Part shown: positions 36,459 through 46,277 of the stretch, in pieces
Layout of the letters: each line of letters begins with the position of its first letter
How positions within the stretch are numbered: the first letter of the stretch is position 1
Assembly (NCBI RefSeq): GCF_900120125.1
Contig: NZ_LT635546.1
Span: 1-54,117 of the forward strand
Length of the DNA: 54,117 nt
Reading direction: 5' to 3'
Origin: Gemella massiliensis
GTDB taxonomy: Bacteria > Bacillota > Bacilli > Staphylococcales > Gemellaceae
Translations under genes and position numbers: made by a program
Notes under the pieces: model-generated
Databases searched by the model: none
The model's input: only the letters and a program-made list of their open reading frames with translations
What the model was told of the DNA's origin: nothing

Positions 36459-36536
36459 CTTTCCTACGCTGGCATTATCCAGATCAGGTTCGGTCGAAAT
36501 TATAGAATTTCCTCTCAGACTGTTTACAGACTCCCG
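36459..36536 (-). promoter_or_regulatory. TPP riboswitch (THI element)
   Basis: On the minus strand the element contains CTGAGAGG, the pyrimidine-sensor ACCTGATCTGGATAATGCC, and AGCGTAGGAAAG, the invariant parts of the thiamine pyrophosphate riboswitch. It precedes the thiamine-related transport operon. No strong terminator follows; CCCCTT (about 36430-36436) could pair with AAGGAGG before the TTG start, so control may be at translation (inference). A promoter with TTGTTT and extended TGTTATAAT lies upstream at 36545-36572 on the same strand. Confidence 0.96.
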
Positions 36537-36544
36537 TATAAGTT

Positions 36545-36572
36545 ATTATAACATATCATTAAAGAAAAACAA
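36545..36572 (-). promoter_or_regulatory. Promoter of the riboswitch-thi operon
   Basis: On the minus strand TTGTTT (36572-36567), 16 bp, TATAAT (36550-36545) with a preceding TGT. Confidence 0.6.
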
Positions 36573-36703
36573 TAAAAATGCTTAAAGTAAAGACCTACAA
36601 TTTAAAAACATTGTAAAAATAAGTGAATGATATTAATCTATAATTTATAAATATATCACTTAATAATAAATATTGATAATTGTTAGAGAAAATTTTTCAG
36701 ATG

Positions 36704-36712
36704 TGATATAAT
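36704..36712 (+). promoter_or_regulatory. Extended -10 promoter of the DUF1858-DUF438 operon
   Basis: TGATATAAT, with only a weak TTAGAG 18 bp upstream of the TATAAT as -35. The gene starts 35 bases later. Confidence 0.5.
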
Positions 36713-36746
36713 AAATCCACAGGAAAAAAGAAGTGAGGTTAGTAAA

Positions 36747-36980
36747 ATGGATAATATTATTGATGTAAGTATTCCGGTAGCGGAGGTTGTAGATAAACAT
36801 CCGGAGGTGTTGGATATTTTAGTAGACTTAGGTTTTAAACCGTTAGCCAATCCTATTATGAGAAATACTATAGGTAGAAAAACATCGTTAAAAATGGGTT
36901 CTAAGTTGGCAGGGATAGAGTTGGAAAAAATAATTTCTACATTAAAAGCAAATGGATACGAAGTGGTAGGACTGGATTAA
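36747..36980 (+). CDS. DUF1858 domain protein
   Basis: A 77-residue single-domain protein: SIPVAEVVDKHPEVLDILVDLGF, then the conserved NPIMRNTIGRKTSLKMGSKL. This domain also forms the N-terminus of ScdA/RIC-type iron-sulfur repair proteins. It overlaps the next gene, a hemerythrin-type protein, by one base (TAATG), so the two probably work together. GAAGTGAGGT precedes ATG. A link to nitrosative or oxidative repair is inference from family context. Confidence 0.85.
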   Translation: MDNIIDVSIPVAEVVDKHPEVLDILVDLGFKPLANPIMRNTIGRKTSLKMGSKLAGIELEKIISTLKANGYEVVGLD

Positions 36981-38323
36981 TGGCTACTAAACGTATAGAG
37001 GTCTTAAAATCTATTCTGTTGCGTTTGCATAATGGAGAGAGTGCAGAATCTGTTCAAGAAGAATTTGATAAGCATTTTACAGGAGTATCAGCGATAGAAA
37101 TTAGCCTTATGGAACATGAACTTATGAATTCTAATTCGGGTGTTACGTTTGAAGACGTAATGAAATTATGTAATGTTCATGCCAATCTTTTCAAAGGAGC
37201 AATAAAAAATGTAGAAATTGCAGATACAGAACATCCGGGACACCCTGTTCAAATATTTAAGCAAGAAAATTTTGCCCTTAGAGCTGCTATTATGCGTGTA
37301 AGACGTATTTTAGCAAATTATGAAAAAATAACGGATGAAATGACTAAAAAAGAAGTATTAAAAGGACTTTTTCGTCAGTTAAATTTATTAGGTCAGTTTG
37401 ATATACATTATCGTCGAAAAGAAGAATTGATGTTCCCTATTATGGAACGTTATGGTCATACCGCACCACCTAAAGTTATGTGGGGCGTGGATGATAAAAT
37501 ACGTAAATTATTTAATAAAGCCTTAAAAGATGCAGAAAAATTTCCCAACGTTGATATAGAGGAAGTTAAAGCAAGTTTTGAAGTTTTTGTTAAAGAATTT
37601 GAAGAAATGATTTTTAAGGAAGAATCCATATTACTTATGATTCTTATGGAAACATTTAATCAAGATGATTGGCTAAACATAGCTAAAGAGAGTGATGTGT
37701 ATGGATATGCAATAATTAAACCGACAGAAAAATGGGTTCCACATAGGGAGCCATTTGGAAAAGAAATAGAAAATTCGAAACAAACACAAGAAATATCCAA
37801 TGAAGAAAATAATTTAACACAAAAAGTTATAGATACTCCGGAAGGTGAATTTACCATCACTTTTAAACCCAAAGAAAATAAGAATAAGGTTATTGACAGA
37901 AATAGCGAACAATCTTTTGGTAATGGATATTTGTCAGTAGAACAGGCAAATTTAATACTTAATCACTTGCCGATGGAAATTACCTTTGTGAATAAAGATG
38001 ATATATTTCAATATTATAATGATAATGTGCCAAGTGATGAGATGATCTTTAAACGTACTCCAAGTCAAATAGGACGTAATGTTGAACTTTGTCATCCTCC
38101 ACAATATTTAGAAAAAGTACGTATAATTTTTAAAAATTTGCGTGATGGAAAAAAAGATAAATATGAAATGTGGTTTAAATCTAAATCACGTGATAAATTC
38201 GTTCATATAACTTATGCGGGAGTATATGATAATAACAATGAATTTCAAGGTGTTCTTGAATACGTTCAGGATATACAACCATATCGTGAAATAACAAGTG
38301 ATTATTATCGTGATATAGAGTAA
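36980..38323 (+). CDS. DUF438 / hemerythrin-like / PAS domain protein
   Basis: A 447-residue protein of three parts: DUF438 (about 1-75, LRLHNGESAESVQEEF), a hemerythrin HHE-type helical bundle (about 85-240, with iron-ligand-type residues in HPGHPVQIF, FDIHYRRKEELMFP and FKEESILLMILMETF), and a C-terminal PAS domain (about 315-440, LPMEITFVNKDDIFQYYN). A charged linker separates the last two. Such proteins are thought to sense or handle oxygen or nitric oxide through a di-iron centre; the partner output is unknown. Coupled to the DUF1858 gene. It ends just before an IS relic. Confidence 0.88.
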   Translation: MATKRIEVLKSILLRLHNGESAESVQEEFDKHFTGVSAIEISLMEHELMNSNSGVTFEDVMKLCNVHANLFKGAIKNVEIADTEHPGHPVQIFKQENFALRAAIMRVRRILANYEKITDEMTKKEVLKGLFRQLNLLGQFDIHYRRKEELMFPIMERYGHTAPPKVMWGVDDKIRKLFNKALKDAEKFPNVDIEEVKASFEVFVKEFEEMIFKEESILLMILMETFNQDDWLNIAKESDVYGYAIIKPTEKWVPHREPFGKEIENSKQTQEISNEENNLTQKVIDTPEGEFTITFKPKENKNKVIDRNSEQSFGNGYLSVEQANLILNHLPMEITFVNKDDIFQYYNDNVPSDEMIFKRTPSQIGRNVELCHPPQYLEKVRIIFKNLRDGKKDKYEMWFKSKSRDKFVHITYAGVYDNNNEFQGVLEYVQDIQPYREITSDYYRDIE

Positions 38324-38352
38324 AAAAGAATTAGGTGGGGCAATCAATTTTT

Positions 38353-38545
38353 GGTTGTACAATGATACGGGCATGGGAAAAAATTTCCTTCCCGTATTAT
38401 TTATGGCTTTGTGTCAAATACGTAGCATGGGGAAAAATATTTTATAGTATACAAAAAGACAAATATCCAAATATAATTAAAATAGTAAAAATAATAAATT
38501 ACGGATGGATATTTGATATAAATAATTTTAATATAAACAAATAAA
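38353..38545 (+). mobile_element. Decayed 5' end of an ISL3-family element
   Basis: This stretch aligns with the leader and first codons of the ISL3 element at 52577-52735. Shared parts include the hairpin ATACGGG...CCCGTAT, TATACAAAAAGACAAATATCC, ATATAATTAAA and ATAATTTTAA. About 45 extra bases (38402-38447) begin with the end-like GGCTTTGTGTCAAAT. The transposase start is mutated and no further coding sequence remains. It fills most of the gap between the DUF438 gene and the str operon. Confidence 0.7.
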
Positions 38546-38666
38546 AAATAATAGTGTTTATATTAAAATTTTTATTTAGATAATTTTTACGATACACCCG
38601 GTTATGTGTAAAAATAAGATATTATTAAATAGGTATATGAGAGAGTAGAAAAAATTAAAAAAACTA

Positions 38667-38695
38667 TTGACAATAAAAAAAAAAAATGTTATTAT
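38667..38695 (+). promoter_or_regulatory. Strong promoter of the str operon
   Basis: TTGACA (38667-38672), 17 bp, TATTAT (38690-38695) with an extended TGT. The expected start is near 38702, giving a leader of about 124 bases. Confidence 0.85.
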
Positions 38696-38704
38696 TTAGT
38701 ACGT

Positions 38705-38784
38705 GAGTGTTTTGAACGCTCTGTGTAAAGCCACTAGGCTTAAAAAAATTGTAATTTTATGAACCACCTGGATATGTGATTCAT
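38705..38784 (+). promoter_or_regulatory. Structured rpsL leader with three hairpins
   Basis: Hairpin a: GAGTGTT/AACGCTC (38705-38721). Hairpin b: AAGCC/GGCTT with loop ACTA (38728-38741). Hairpin c: ATGAACCAC/GTGATTCAT (38759-38784) with one mismatch. They lie between the promoter and the S12 gene, where autogenous control by a ribosomal protein is plausible but unproven. Confidence 0.5.
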
Positions 38785-38825
38785 AATAAAAATAAAATTT
38801 TTATGGAAAGGAGGAAACCAAAGAA

Positions 38826-39245
38826 ATGCCAACTATTAATCAATTAGTTCGTAAACCTCGTAAATCAAAAGTATCGAAATCAGATTCACCGGCTCTTAAC
38901 AAAGGGTATAACTCTCAAAGAAAGAAAGAAACTGATATTTCTTCTCCACAAAAAAGAGGAGTATGTACTCGTGTTGGGACTATGACACCTAAAAAACCTA
39001 ACTCAGCTTTACGTAAATATGCGCGTGTTCGTTTATCAAATCAAATCGAAGTAACAGCATATATCCCGGGTATCGGACACAATCTTCAAGAACACAGTGT
39101 TGTACTTATTCGTGGAGGACGTGTAAAAGACTTACCGGGGGTACGTTACCACATTATCCGTGGAGCTTTAGATACTGCAGGAGTTAACGACCGTAAACAA
39201 GGACGTTCTCTATACGGTGCTAAAAAACCAAAAGAGAAAAAATAA
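38826..39245 (+). CDS. rpsL: 30S ribosomal protein S12
   Basis: A decoding-centre protein of the small subunit. 139 residues with the invariant [18 protein letters not shown] loop, in which a lysine is the usual site of streptomycin-resistance changes; wild-type residues ([14 protein letters not shown]) are present. A second conserved block is [25 protein letters not shown] precedes the ATG. First gene of the str operon. Confidence 0.99.
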   Translation: MPTINQLVRKPRKSKVSKSDSPALNKGYNSQRKKETDISSPQKRGVCTRVGTMTPKKPNSALRKYARVRLSNQIEVTAYIPGIGHNLQEHSVVLIRGGRVKDLPGVRYHIIRGALDTAGVNDRKQGRSLYGAKKPKEKK

Positions 39246-39294
39246 TAATTTGAAAATAATTTGATAAAAGAATTTCGTGAAAGGAGGCAACATT

Positions 39295-39765
39295 ATGCCA
39301 CGTAAAGGTCCGGTTGCAAAACGTGATGTTTTGCCAGATCCAATTTACAACTCAAAATTGGTTACAAAATTGATAAATAAATTAATGCTAGATGGTAAAC
39401 GCGGTACAGCTCAAAGAATTCTGTATTCTTCATTTGATATAATCAAAGAAAAATCAGGTCGTGATGCTATGGAAGTGTTTGATGAAGCATTAAACAACAT
39501 TATGCCTGTACTGGAAGTACGTGCTCGTCGTGTAGGTGGTTCTAACTACCAAGTACCGGTAGAAGTACGTGCTGAAAGAAGAATTACATTAGGATTGCGT
39601 TGGTTAGTTAACTACTCTCGTTTAAGAGGAGAAAAAACTATGGAACAACGTCTTGCTAATGAAATCCTAGATGCAGCAAACAATACAGGATCAGCAGTTA
39701 AAAAACGTGAGGATACTCACAAAATGGCTGAAGCTAATAAAGCGTTTGCTCATTATCGTTGGTAA
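39295..39765 (+). CDS. rpsG: 30S ribosomal protein S7
   Basis: Nucleates assembly of the 30S head and contacts the exit-site tRNA. 156 residues: [16 protein letters not shown] at the start and the conserved [13 protein letters not shown] block in the middle. The ATG at 39295 is chosen over an earlier in-frame start because AAAGGAGG lies at 39280-39287. Followed by a hairpin with T-run before fusA. Confidence 0.99.
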   Translation: MPRKGPVAKRDVLPDPIYNSKLVTKLINKLMLDGKRGTAQRILYSSFDIIKEKSGRDAMEVFDEALNNIMPVLEVRARRVGGSNYQVPVEVRAERRITLGLRWLVNYSRLRGEKTMEQRLANEILDAANNTGSAVKKREDTHKMAEANKAFAHYRW

Positions 39766-39779
39766 TAATAAGGTGAATA

Positions 39780-39809
39780 TCAAGCTAGTTAATGTTAGCT
39801 TGAGTTTTT
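39780..39809 (+). terminator. Terminator-like hairpin between rpsG and fusA
   Basis: TCAAGCTA (39780-39787) pairs perfectly with TAGCTTGA (39796-39803), followed by five T. It may partly terminate or process the str-operon transcript. Confidence 0.7.
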
Positions 39810-39870
39810 CACTATAAAATAGACATTGTCAAAAATATTTAAACATTATATGAAAGGAGAAAATTGACTC

Positions 39871-41946
39871 ATGGCTAGAGCATTTTCTTTAAAAGATACT
39901 CGTAATATCGGTATCATGGCTCACATTGATGCAGGTAAAACTACTGCAACAGAGCGTATCTTGTTCTACACTGGGAAAATTCATAAAATAGGTGAAACAC
40001 ATGAAGGTGCTTCGCAAATGGACTGGATGGAACAAGAACAAGAACGTGGGATTACAATTACATCTGCTGCAACAACTGCCGAATGGAAAAATCACAGAAT
40101 CAATATTATTGACACACCGGGACACGTAGACTTTACAGTGGAAGTTGAACGTTCATTACGTGTACTTGACGGTTCTGTTGCTGTTCTTGATGCTCAATCT
40201 GGTGTTGAACCACAAACTGAAACTGTTTGGCGTCAAGCAACAACTTATGGAGTTCCTCGTATTGTATTCGTTAATAAAATGGATAAAACAGGAGCTGACT
40301 TCCTATATTCAGTAGGAACAATTCATGACAGATTACAAGCAAATGCACATCCGATTCAATTAGCAATCGGTGCAGAAGACCAATTTGAAGGTGTTATTGA
40401 TCTTGTAGAAATGAAAGCTATCTATAATGAAGGTAGCGTTGGTGAAAATCTTGTTGTTAAAGAAATTCCGGCGGAATACCAAGATCAAGCCGAAGAATAC
40501 CGTGAAAAATTAATCGAAGCTGTAGCAGAATTTGATGAAGAATTTATGGAAAAATACTTAGGTGGAGAAGAAATTACCGTTGCAGATTTAAAAGCTGTAA
40601 TTCGTAAAGCTACTTTATCAGTAGAATTCTTCCCGGTTGTGTGCGGTTCGGCGTTCAAATATAAAGGAGTACAACCAATGCTTGATGCAGTAGTAGACTA
40701 CTTGCCATCACCATTAGATGTACCTGCTATTAAAGGAACAGATCCGGATACAGATGAAGAAGTAGAAAGACATTCTTCAGACGAAGAACCGTTTTCAGCA
40801 TTAGCATTCAAAGTTATGACTGACCCATTTGTAGGGAAACTTACATTCTTCCGTGTGTATTCAGGTGTTTTATCATCTGGTTCATATGTTAAGAACTCAA
40901 CAAAAGGTAAACGTGAACGTGTAGGGCGTATATTACAAATGCACGCTAATACTCGTAACGAAATTTCAGAAGTTTATGCAGGGGATATTGCAGCAGCAGT
41001 AGGTCTTAAAGATACTACTACCGGTGATACACTTTGTGATGAGAAAAATGAAGTTATTTTGGAATCAATGGAATTTCCGGAACCGGTTATTCAACTTTCA
41101 GTTGAACCGAAATCTAAAGCTGACCAAGATAAAATGGCTACAGCTTTACAGAAACTTCAAGAAGAAGACCCGACATTCCGTGCGGGTACAGATGAAGAAA
41201 CCGGACAAGTTATCATTGCCGGTATGGGTGAATTACACTTAGATATTATTGTAGATCGTATGCGTCGTGAATTTAAAGTTGAATGTACAGTAGGTGCTCC
41301 TATGGTATCATACCGTGAAACATTCAAACAATCTGCACAAGTACAAGGTAAATTTACTCGTCAATCTGGTGGTCGTGGACAATATGGGGACGTATGGATT
41401 GAATTTACTCCAAACGAACCGGGAGCAGGATTTGAATTCGAAAACGCTATTGTCGGTGGGGTAGTTCCTCGTGAATATATTCCGGCGGTAGAAGCAGGAC
41501 TTAAAGATTCTATGGCGAACGGTGTATTGGCAGGATACGAATTAATCGACGTTAAAGCTAAATTGTTTGATGGATCATATCATGACGTCGACTCATCTGA
41601 AATGGCGTTTAAAGTAGCAGCATCATTAGCGCTTAAAGAAGCGGCTAAAAAATGTAATCCTGTTATCTTAGAACCGATTATGAAAGTTGAAGTAGTTATG
41701 CCTGAAGAATATCTGGGAGATATTATGGGAGATATTACTTCACGTCGTGGTCGTGTAGAAGGTATGGAAGCTCGTGGTAATGCACAAGTAGTAGCTGCCC
41801 AAGTACCGCTATCAGAAATGTTCGGGTATGCAACATCTTTACGTTCTTCAACTCAAGGACGTGGTACTTACACAATGACATTTGATCACTATGAAGAAGT
41901 ACCAAAATCAATTTCAGAAGAAATCATCAAAAAAAATAAAGGGTAG
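39871..41946 (+). CDS. fusA: Elongation factor G
   Basis: A GTPase that moves tRNAs and mRNA after peptide bond formation. 691 residues. G1 motif AHIDAGKTT at 17-25, G3 DTPGHVDF, G4 NKMDKTGAD, then domains II-V with the conserved ESVEFPEPVI-like and [12 protein letters not shown] blocks. AAAGGAGA precedes ATG. Third gene of the str operon. I see no second EF-G-type paralogue in the window. Confidence 0.99.
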   Translation: MARAFSLKDTRNIGIMAHIDAGKTTATERILFYTGKIHKIGETHEGASQMDWMEQEQERGITITSAATTAEWKNHRINIIDTPGHVDFTVEVERSLRVLDGSVAVLDAQSGVEPQTETVWRQATTYGVPRIVFVNKMDKTGADFLYSVGTIHDRLQANAHPIQLAIGAEDQFEGVIDLVEMKAIYNEGSVGENLVVKEIPAEYQDQAEEYREKLIEAVAEFDEEFMEKYLGGEEITVADLKAVIRKATLSVEFFPVVCGSAFKYKGVQPMLDAVVDYLPSPLDVPAIKGTDPDTDEEVERHSSDEEPFSALAFKVMTDPFVGKLTFFRVYSGVLSSGSYVKNSTKGKRERVGRILQMHANTRNEISEVYAGDIAAAVGLKDTTTGDTLCDEKNEVILESMEFPEPVIQLSVEPKSKADQDKMATALQKLQEEDPTFRAGTDEETGQVIIAGMGELHLDIIVDRMRREFKVECTVGAPMVSYRETFKQSAQVQGKFTRQSGGRGQYGDVWIEFTPNEPGAGFEFENAIVGGVVPREYIPAVEAGLKDSMANGVLAGYELIDVKAKLFDGSYHDVDSSEMAFKVAASLALKEAAKKCNPVILEPIMKVEVVMPEEYLGDIMGDITSRRGRVEGMEARGNAQVVAAQVPLSEMFGYATSLRSSTQGRGTYTMTFDHYEEVPKSISEEIIKKNKG

Positions 41947-41963
41947 TCAATAGTTACCCTTTA
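41937..41963 (+). promoter_or_regulatory. Hairpin overlapping the fusA stop codon
   Basis: TAAAGGGTA (41937-41945) pairs perfectly with TACCCTTTA (41955-41963). The stop codon lies within the stem-loop and there is no strong T-run, so mRNA processing or protection is as likely as termination. Confidence 0.5.
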
Positions 41964-42061
41964 TAGTTGCAATTTTTATTGTAACATTATAAAATATAGT
42001 TATCATAGAATGCTATGTGGCTAATGTATATTAAATTAACTTTAAGGAGAGATTTTATAAA

Positions 42062-43249
42062 ATGGCAAAAGAAAAATTTGACCGTAGTAAAACACATGCT
42101 AACATTGGAACAATTGGTCACGTTGACCATGGTAAAACAACTTTAACAGCAGCTATTGCAACTGTTTTGGCTAAAACTTATGGAGGAGAAGCTAAAGACT
42201 ACGCTTCTATCGATAATGCGCCTGAAGAAAGAGAACGTGGTATTACAATTAACACTTCTCATATCGAATATGAAACTCCAACACGTCACTATGCACACGT
42301 TGACTGTCCGGGACATGCTGACTATGTTAAAAACATGATCACAGGTGCTGCACAAATGGACGGAGCTATCCTAGTAATCGCTGCTACTGATGGTCCTATG
42401 GCTCAAACTCGTGAACACATCTTATTATCACGTAACGTTGGGGTACCTAAAATTGTAGTATTCTTAAACAAATGCGATATGGTAGATGATGAAGAGTTAT
42501 TAGAACTAGTTGAAATGGAAGTTCGTGAACTATTATCTGAATACGGATACGATGGAGATGATCTACCTGTAATCAAAGGTTCTGCTCTTAAAGCTCTTGA
42601 AGGTGATCCTGAAGCAGAAAAAGCTATTATTGAACTTATGGAAGTTGTTGATACCTATATCCCAACTCCAGAACGTGATAATGCAAAACCATTCATGATG
42701 CCGGTTGAAGACGTGTTCTCAATTACAGGACGTGGTACAGTTGCTACAGGACGTGTTGAACGTGGACAAGTTAAAGTTGGTGATGTAGTAGAAATCGTTG
42801 GTTTAACTGATGAACCGGCTTCTACAACTGTAACCGGAGTAGAAATGTTCCGTAAATTATTAGATTACGCTGAAGCAGGGGATAACATCGGTGCTTTATT
42901 ACGTGGTGTTGCTCGTGAAGATATTGAACGTGGACAAGTTTTAGCAGCTCCTAAAACAATTACTCCACATACTCAATTCGTAGCAGATGTGTATGTATTA
43001 TCTAAAGAAGAAGGTGGTCGTCACACTCCATTCTTCAGTAACTACCGTCCACAATTCTACTTCCGTACAACTGACGTAACTGGAGTGGTTACATTACCTG
43101 AAGGTACAGAAATGGTAATGCCTGGTGACAACGTAGCTATCAATGTTGAACTTATTTCTCCAATCGCTATCGAAGAAGGAACTCGTTTCTCAATTCGTGA
43201 AGGTGGACGTACAGTAGGTTCAGGTGTTGTTACTTCAATCATTAAATAA
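42062..43249 (+). CDS. tuf: Elongation factor Tu
   Basis: Delivers aminoacyl-tRNA to the ribosome as a GTP complex. 395 residues. G1 GHVDHGKTT at about 19-27, G3 DCPGHADY, G4 [10 protein letters not shown], then two beta-barrel domains ending [24 protein letters not shown] precedes ATG. Last gene of the str operon, with the usual highly biased codon use and a terminator behind it. Confidence 0.99.
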   Translation: MAKEKFDRSKTHANIGTIGHVDHGKTTLTAAIATVLAKTYGGEAKDYASIDNAPEERERGITINTSHIEYETPTRHYAHVDCPGHADYVKNMITGAAQMDGAILVIAATDGPMAQTREHILLSRNVGVPKIVVFLNKCDMVDDEELLELVEMEVRELLSEYGYDGDDLPVIKGSALKALEGDPEAEKAIIELMEVVDTYIPTPERDNAKPFMMPVEDVFSITGRGTVATGRVERGQVKVGDVVEIVGLTDEPASTTVTGVEMFRKLLDYAEAGDNIGALLRGVAREDIERGQVLAAPKTITPHTQFVADVYVLSKEEGGRHTPFFSNYRPQFYFRTTDVTGVVTLPEGTEMVMPGDNVAINVELISPIAIEEGTRFSIREGGRTVGSGVVTSIIK

Positions 43250-43267
43250 TTTAAGTAATATAATAAG

Positions 43268-43302
43268 AAATAAAGTCTTGATTTTTCAAGGCTTTATTTT
43301 TT
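43268..43302 (+). terminator. tuf terminator
   Basis: AAATAAAGTCTTGA (43268-43281) pairs with TCAAGGCTTTATTT (43286-43299) with one G-T, then T. Confidence 0.9.
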
Positions 43303-43462
43303 GTTTAACATTGTTTTTTTTAATTGACTCAACGAAAAATCGGATTGATGAAAAACTCAAGTTCGATTTTTTTATAACAAATTTACTAAAAGATATAGAA
43401 AAAAATGTAAATATCCGTTATAATTTAATCGACTAATACTAAAAGAAAGGGAGTGATTAGCT

Positions 43463-44002
43463 ATGGCTATAGTAATAAAAAAAGTACTGGCATCTACTTT
43501 AAAGAAAATGGCAGAGAAAAAATCATTATCTAAAATAACAATTAACGATTTGACACAAGCATGTGAAGTAAGTCGTCAGACATTTTATAGCAATTTTAAA
43601 GATATTTATGATTTAGTGGAGTGGATTTATCTTCGCGAAGTAGTAACTTCAATTGGTAGAGGTAAAACTTATGAAAAATGGCAAGATGCATTAACCTCAA
43701 TTTTTCAATATATCTCTGTGAATCATGTTTTTGTCCTAAATACTTATCACTCTTTTGGAAAAGGTTTTTTAGAAAAAATTTTAAAAAAAGAGATTGAGTT
43801 GTTCTTAAGTCGACAAATATTTCAAAAAATCGAAGTTACTAATGAAGAGGCGAAACAAGTGGAGTTTTCTTATTCTTTTTATACTTATGCTTTAGTTGGT
43901 GTAGGATTAGATTGGATTGAAAAGCAAATGCCTGAAACTGTAGAAGAGCTTGTTGAAAGAATTGAAAAAGTTATGCTAGGTGAAATTATTTCCCTACTTT
44001 AA
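43463..44002 (+). CDS. TetR family transcriptional regulator
   Basis: A 179-residue TetR/AcrR-type regulator. The HTH is at about 22-45 (KITINDLTQACEVSRQTFYSNFKD), with a helical ligand-binding half of the DhaS/TetR_C type. It lies immediately before the oleate hydratase gene in the same direction, the usual pairing for fatty-acid-responsive control, so it probably regulates that gene. A 15-bp perfect palindrome straddles the putative -10 of ohyA. AAAGGGAG precedes ATG. Confidence 0.9.
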   Translation: MAIVIKKVLASTLKKMAEKKSLSKITINDLTQACEVSRQTFYSNFKDIYDLVEWIYLREVVTSIGRGKTYEKWQDALTSIFQYISVNHVFVLNTYHSFGKGFLEKILKKEIELFLSRQIFQKIEVTNEEAKQVEFSYSFYTYALVGVGLDWIEKQMPETVEELVERIEKVMLGEIISLL

Positions 44003-44090
44003 TAAAGAAAAAATAGCTCCTTTACAATTCGAAAAATTTGTAAAATAGTTAGGCAAAAAGCGGAAATTGTAAATTGTTTTATTTATATGA

Positions 44091-44126
44091 AAAGTGTATA
44101 TTAATGGTGATATTAATATACACTTT
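44091..44126. promoter_or_regulatory. Perfect 15-bp inverted repeat before ohyA, candidate TetR operator
   Basis: Arms 44091-44105 and 44112-44126 are fully complementary around GGTGAT. They overlap a possible -10 TATATT (44097-44102; TTGTTT 17 bp upstream at 44074-44079) and end just before the AGGAGGGG of ohyA. Operator is favoured; a terminator/attenuator hairpin is the alternative because T follows. Confidence 0.55.
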
Positions 44127-44142
44127 TTTAGGAGGGGTTTTT

Positions 44143-45880
44143 ATGTATTATTCAAATGGAAATTATGAAGCTTTTGCTAAACCGAAAAAACCGGCAGGAG
44201 TTGATAAAAAATCAGCTTATTTAATTGGTTCTGGACTCGCATCTCTTTCTGCGGCAGCCTTTTTAATTCGAGATGGGCAAATGAAAGGGGATAGAATCCA
44301 TATTCTTGAAGAACTTCCGATAGCAGGAGGTAGTTTGGATGGTATTATGAATCCAACACGTGGATTTATTATCCGTGGTGGTCGTGAGATGGAAGATCAT
44401 TTTGAATGTCTTTGGGATCTTTTCCGTTCTATTCCGTCATTAGAGGAAGAAGATGCATCAGTTTTAGATGAGTTCTACTGGCTAAATAAAGAAGATCCTA
44501 ACTATTCAAAATGTCGTGTTATTGAAAAACGTGGACAACAAATCCCTAACGATGGAAATTTTGCTTTACCTGATAAATCTAGTCAAGAAATGGTTAAATT
44601 ATACTTAACTTCAGAATCAGAACTACAAGGTAAAAAAATTACAGATGTATTTAGTGAAGAATTTTTTGAAACAAATTTCTGGATTTATTGGTCAACCATG
44701 TTTGCTTTTGAAAAGTGGCATTCAGCTACAGAAATGCGCCGTTATATATTGAGATTTATTCATCATATTAATGGACTTCCAGATTTATCAGCACTTAAGT
44801 TCACTAAATATAATCAATGAAAGTCATGGGGTTACTTTTGAATATAATACTGTTGTTAAAGACATTAAAGTAGAAAAACATGGAAAAAATCTTATTGCTA
44901 AAAACTTAATTTTAGAAGTAGAAGGAGAATCGGTTGTTAGAGAATTAACAGAAGATGACCTTGTTTTTGTTACAAATGGTAGTATCACTGCTTCAACAAC
45001 TTATGGCAATAATGATACATCAGCACCTGTCAATAAAGAACTTGGCGGAGCTTGGCAACTTTGGAAAAACTTAGCCAAACAAGATGAACGTTTTGGTCGA
45101 CCGGAAGTATTTTGTGAAAATCTTCCGGATCAAAGCTGGTTTGTTTCTGCGACAGCAACTGTAAAGGATAAACGAATTGGAGAATATATCGAAAAAATTA
45201 GCAAGCGTGACCCTTATGCCGGTAAAGTAGTAACAGGCGGTATTGTAACAGCTCGTGATTCAAACTGGATGATGAGTTATACGCTTAACCGCCAACCACA
45301 CTTTAAATCTCAGTCTAAAGATGAGCTAGTTGTTTGGATTTATGGTCTATATTCAAATATCCCGGGCAACTACGTTAAAAAACCAATAGAAGCTTGTACC
45401 GGTATTGAAATAGCAGAGGAATGGCTTTACCATATTGGCGTTCCTGAACAATTTATTCACGAATTTGCTAGCAAAGGATGTAGTACAGTTCCATGTTATA
45501 TGCCGTATATAACTAGTTACTTTATGCCAAGATGCGATGGAGATCGTCCGTTAGTTATTCCGGAAGGTTCGAAAAACTTAGCATTTATAGGAAACTTCTC
45601 TGAGACAGCCCGTGATACTGTCTTCACTACTGAATACTCTGTTCGTACAGCGATGGAAGCTGTTTATACATTATTAGATATTGATCGCGGTGTGCCTGAA
45701 GTGTTTGCTTCTGCTTATGACTTACGAGTAATGACTAAATCTACGAGTCGTTTAATGGATGGTAAAAAACTAGAAGAAGTAAAACTCCCTCTACTTGTCA
45801 AAGTATTTAGTAAACGTGTATTGAAAAAAATTAAAGGAACATATATTGAAGAAATTCTAAAAGATGCCGGTTTAATTTAG
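44143..45880 (+). pseudogene. ohyA: Oleate hydratase (67-kDa antigen type), disrupted by a small deletion
   Basis: An FAD enzyme adding water to the double bond of oleic acid, giving 10-hydroxystearate. The first part (44143-44820) keeps the flavin fold ([14 protein letters not shown]) and the active-site [14 protein letters not shown]. It stops after FTKYNQ. The remainder continues one frame over from [10 protein letters not shown] (44819) to 45880 ([42 protein letters not shown]). From memory of streptococcal homologues about 12 residues are missing at the joint, consistent with a 35-base deletion. Both halves are otherwise well conserved, so the loss is recent. ATG chosen behind AGGAGGGG. 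Whether any product is active is doubtful. Confidence 0.88.
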
Positions 45881-45924
45881 TTATTAGATTTCTTATTCAT
45901 ACTTATAACAATAAAGTAATTAGT

Positions 45925-45957
45925 AAAGACGATAGCGAATGCTGTCGTCTTTTTTAT
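45925..45957 (+). terminator. Terminator after ohyA
   Basis: AAAGACGATAGC (45925-45936) pairs with GCTGTCGTCTTT (45941-45952) with one G-T, then TTT. From here to 46277 the sequence is AT-rich with only a short broken reading frame (46249 onward). Confidence 0.85.
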
Positions 45958-46277
45958 AACTTACTATTGCACTTTATTGTAAAAATTATTAAAATTCAAA
46001 TAGTCATTACAATTCATTATTGTTCTTTCAAATTAAATACATTATAATATTATTATAAACTTTTTAGCAAATTTATATGATGATTAGAAATAATTCGTAA
46101 TTAAAATTAAAGAAAATAGTGTGAATAATTTATATTATGTATTAATAGTAATGAGTGGGTTATTATTGTTTTTTTGAAAATATATCGCGAAAATTATAAT
46201 AAATAAGCGATATGTGAACTACCTTACAGAGAAAAGGAAACTACTTTTATGGTAAGAGAATATGGAAAATATTCTAT

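Noticed and set aside
39826-39849. Separate promoter for fusA
   Set aside because: TTGTCA and CATTAT are only 12 bp apart, too close for a normal promoter.
43337-43375. Second terminator after tuf (AAAAATCG...CGATTTTTTT)
   Set aside because: The complementary arms are short and separated by a long loop; the stronger hairpin at 43268-43302 already explains termination.
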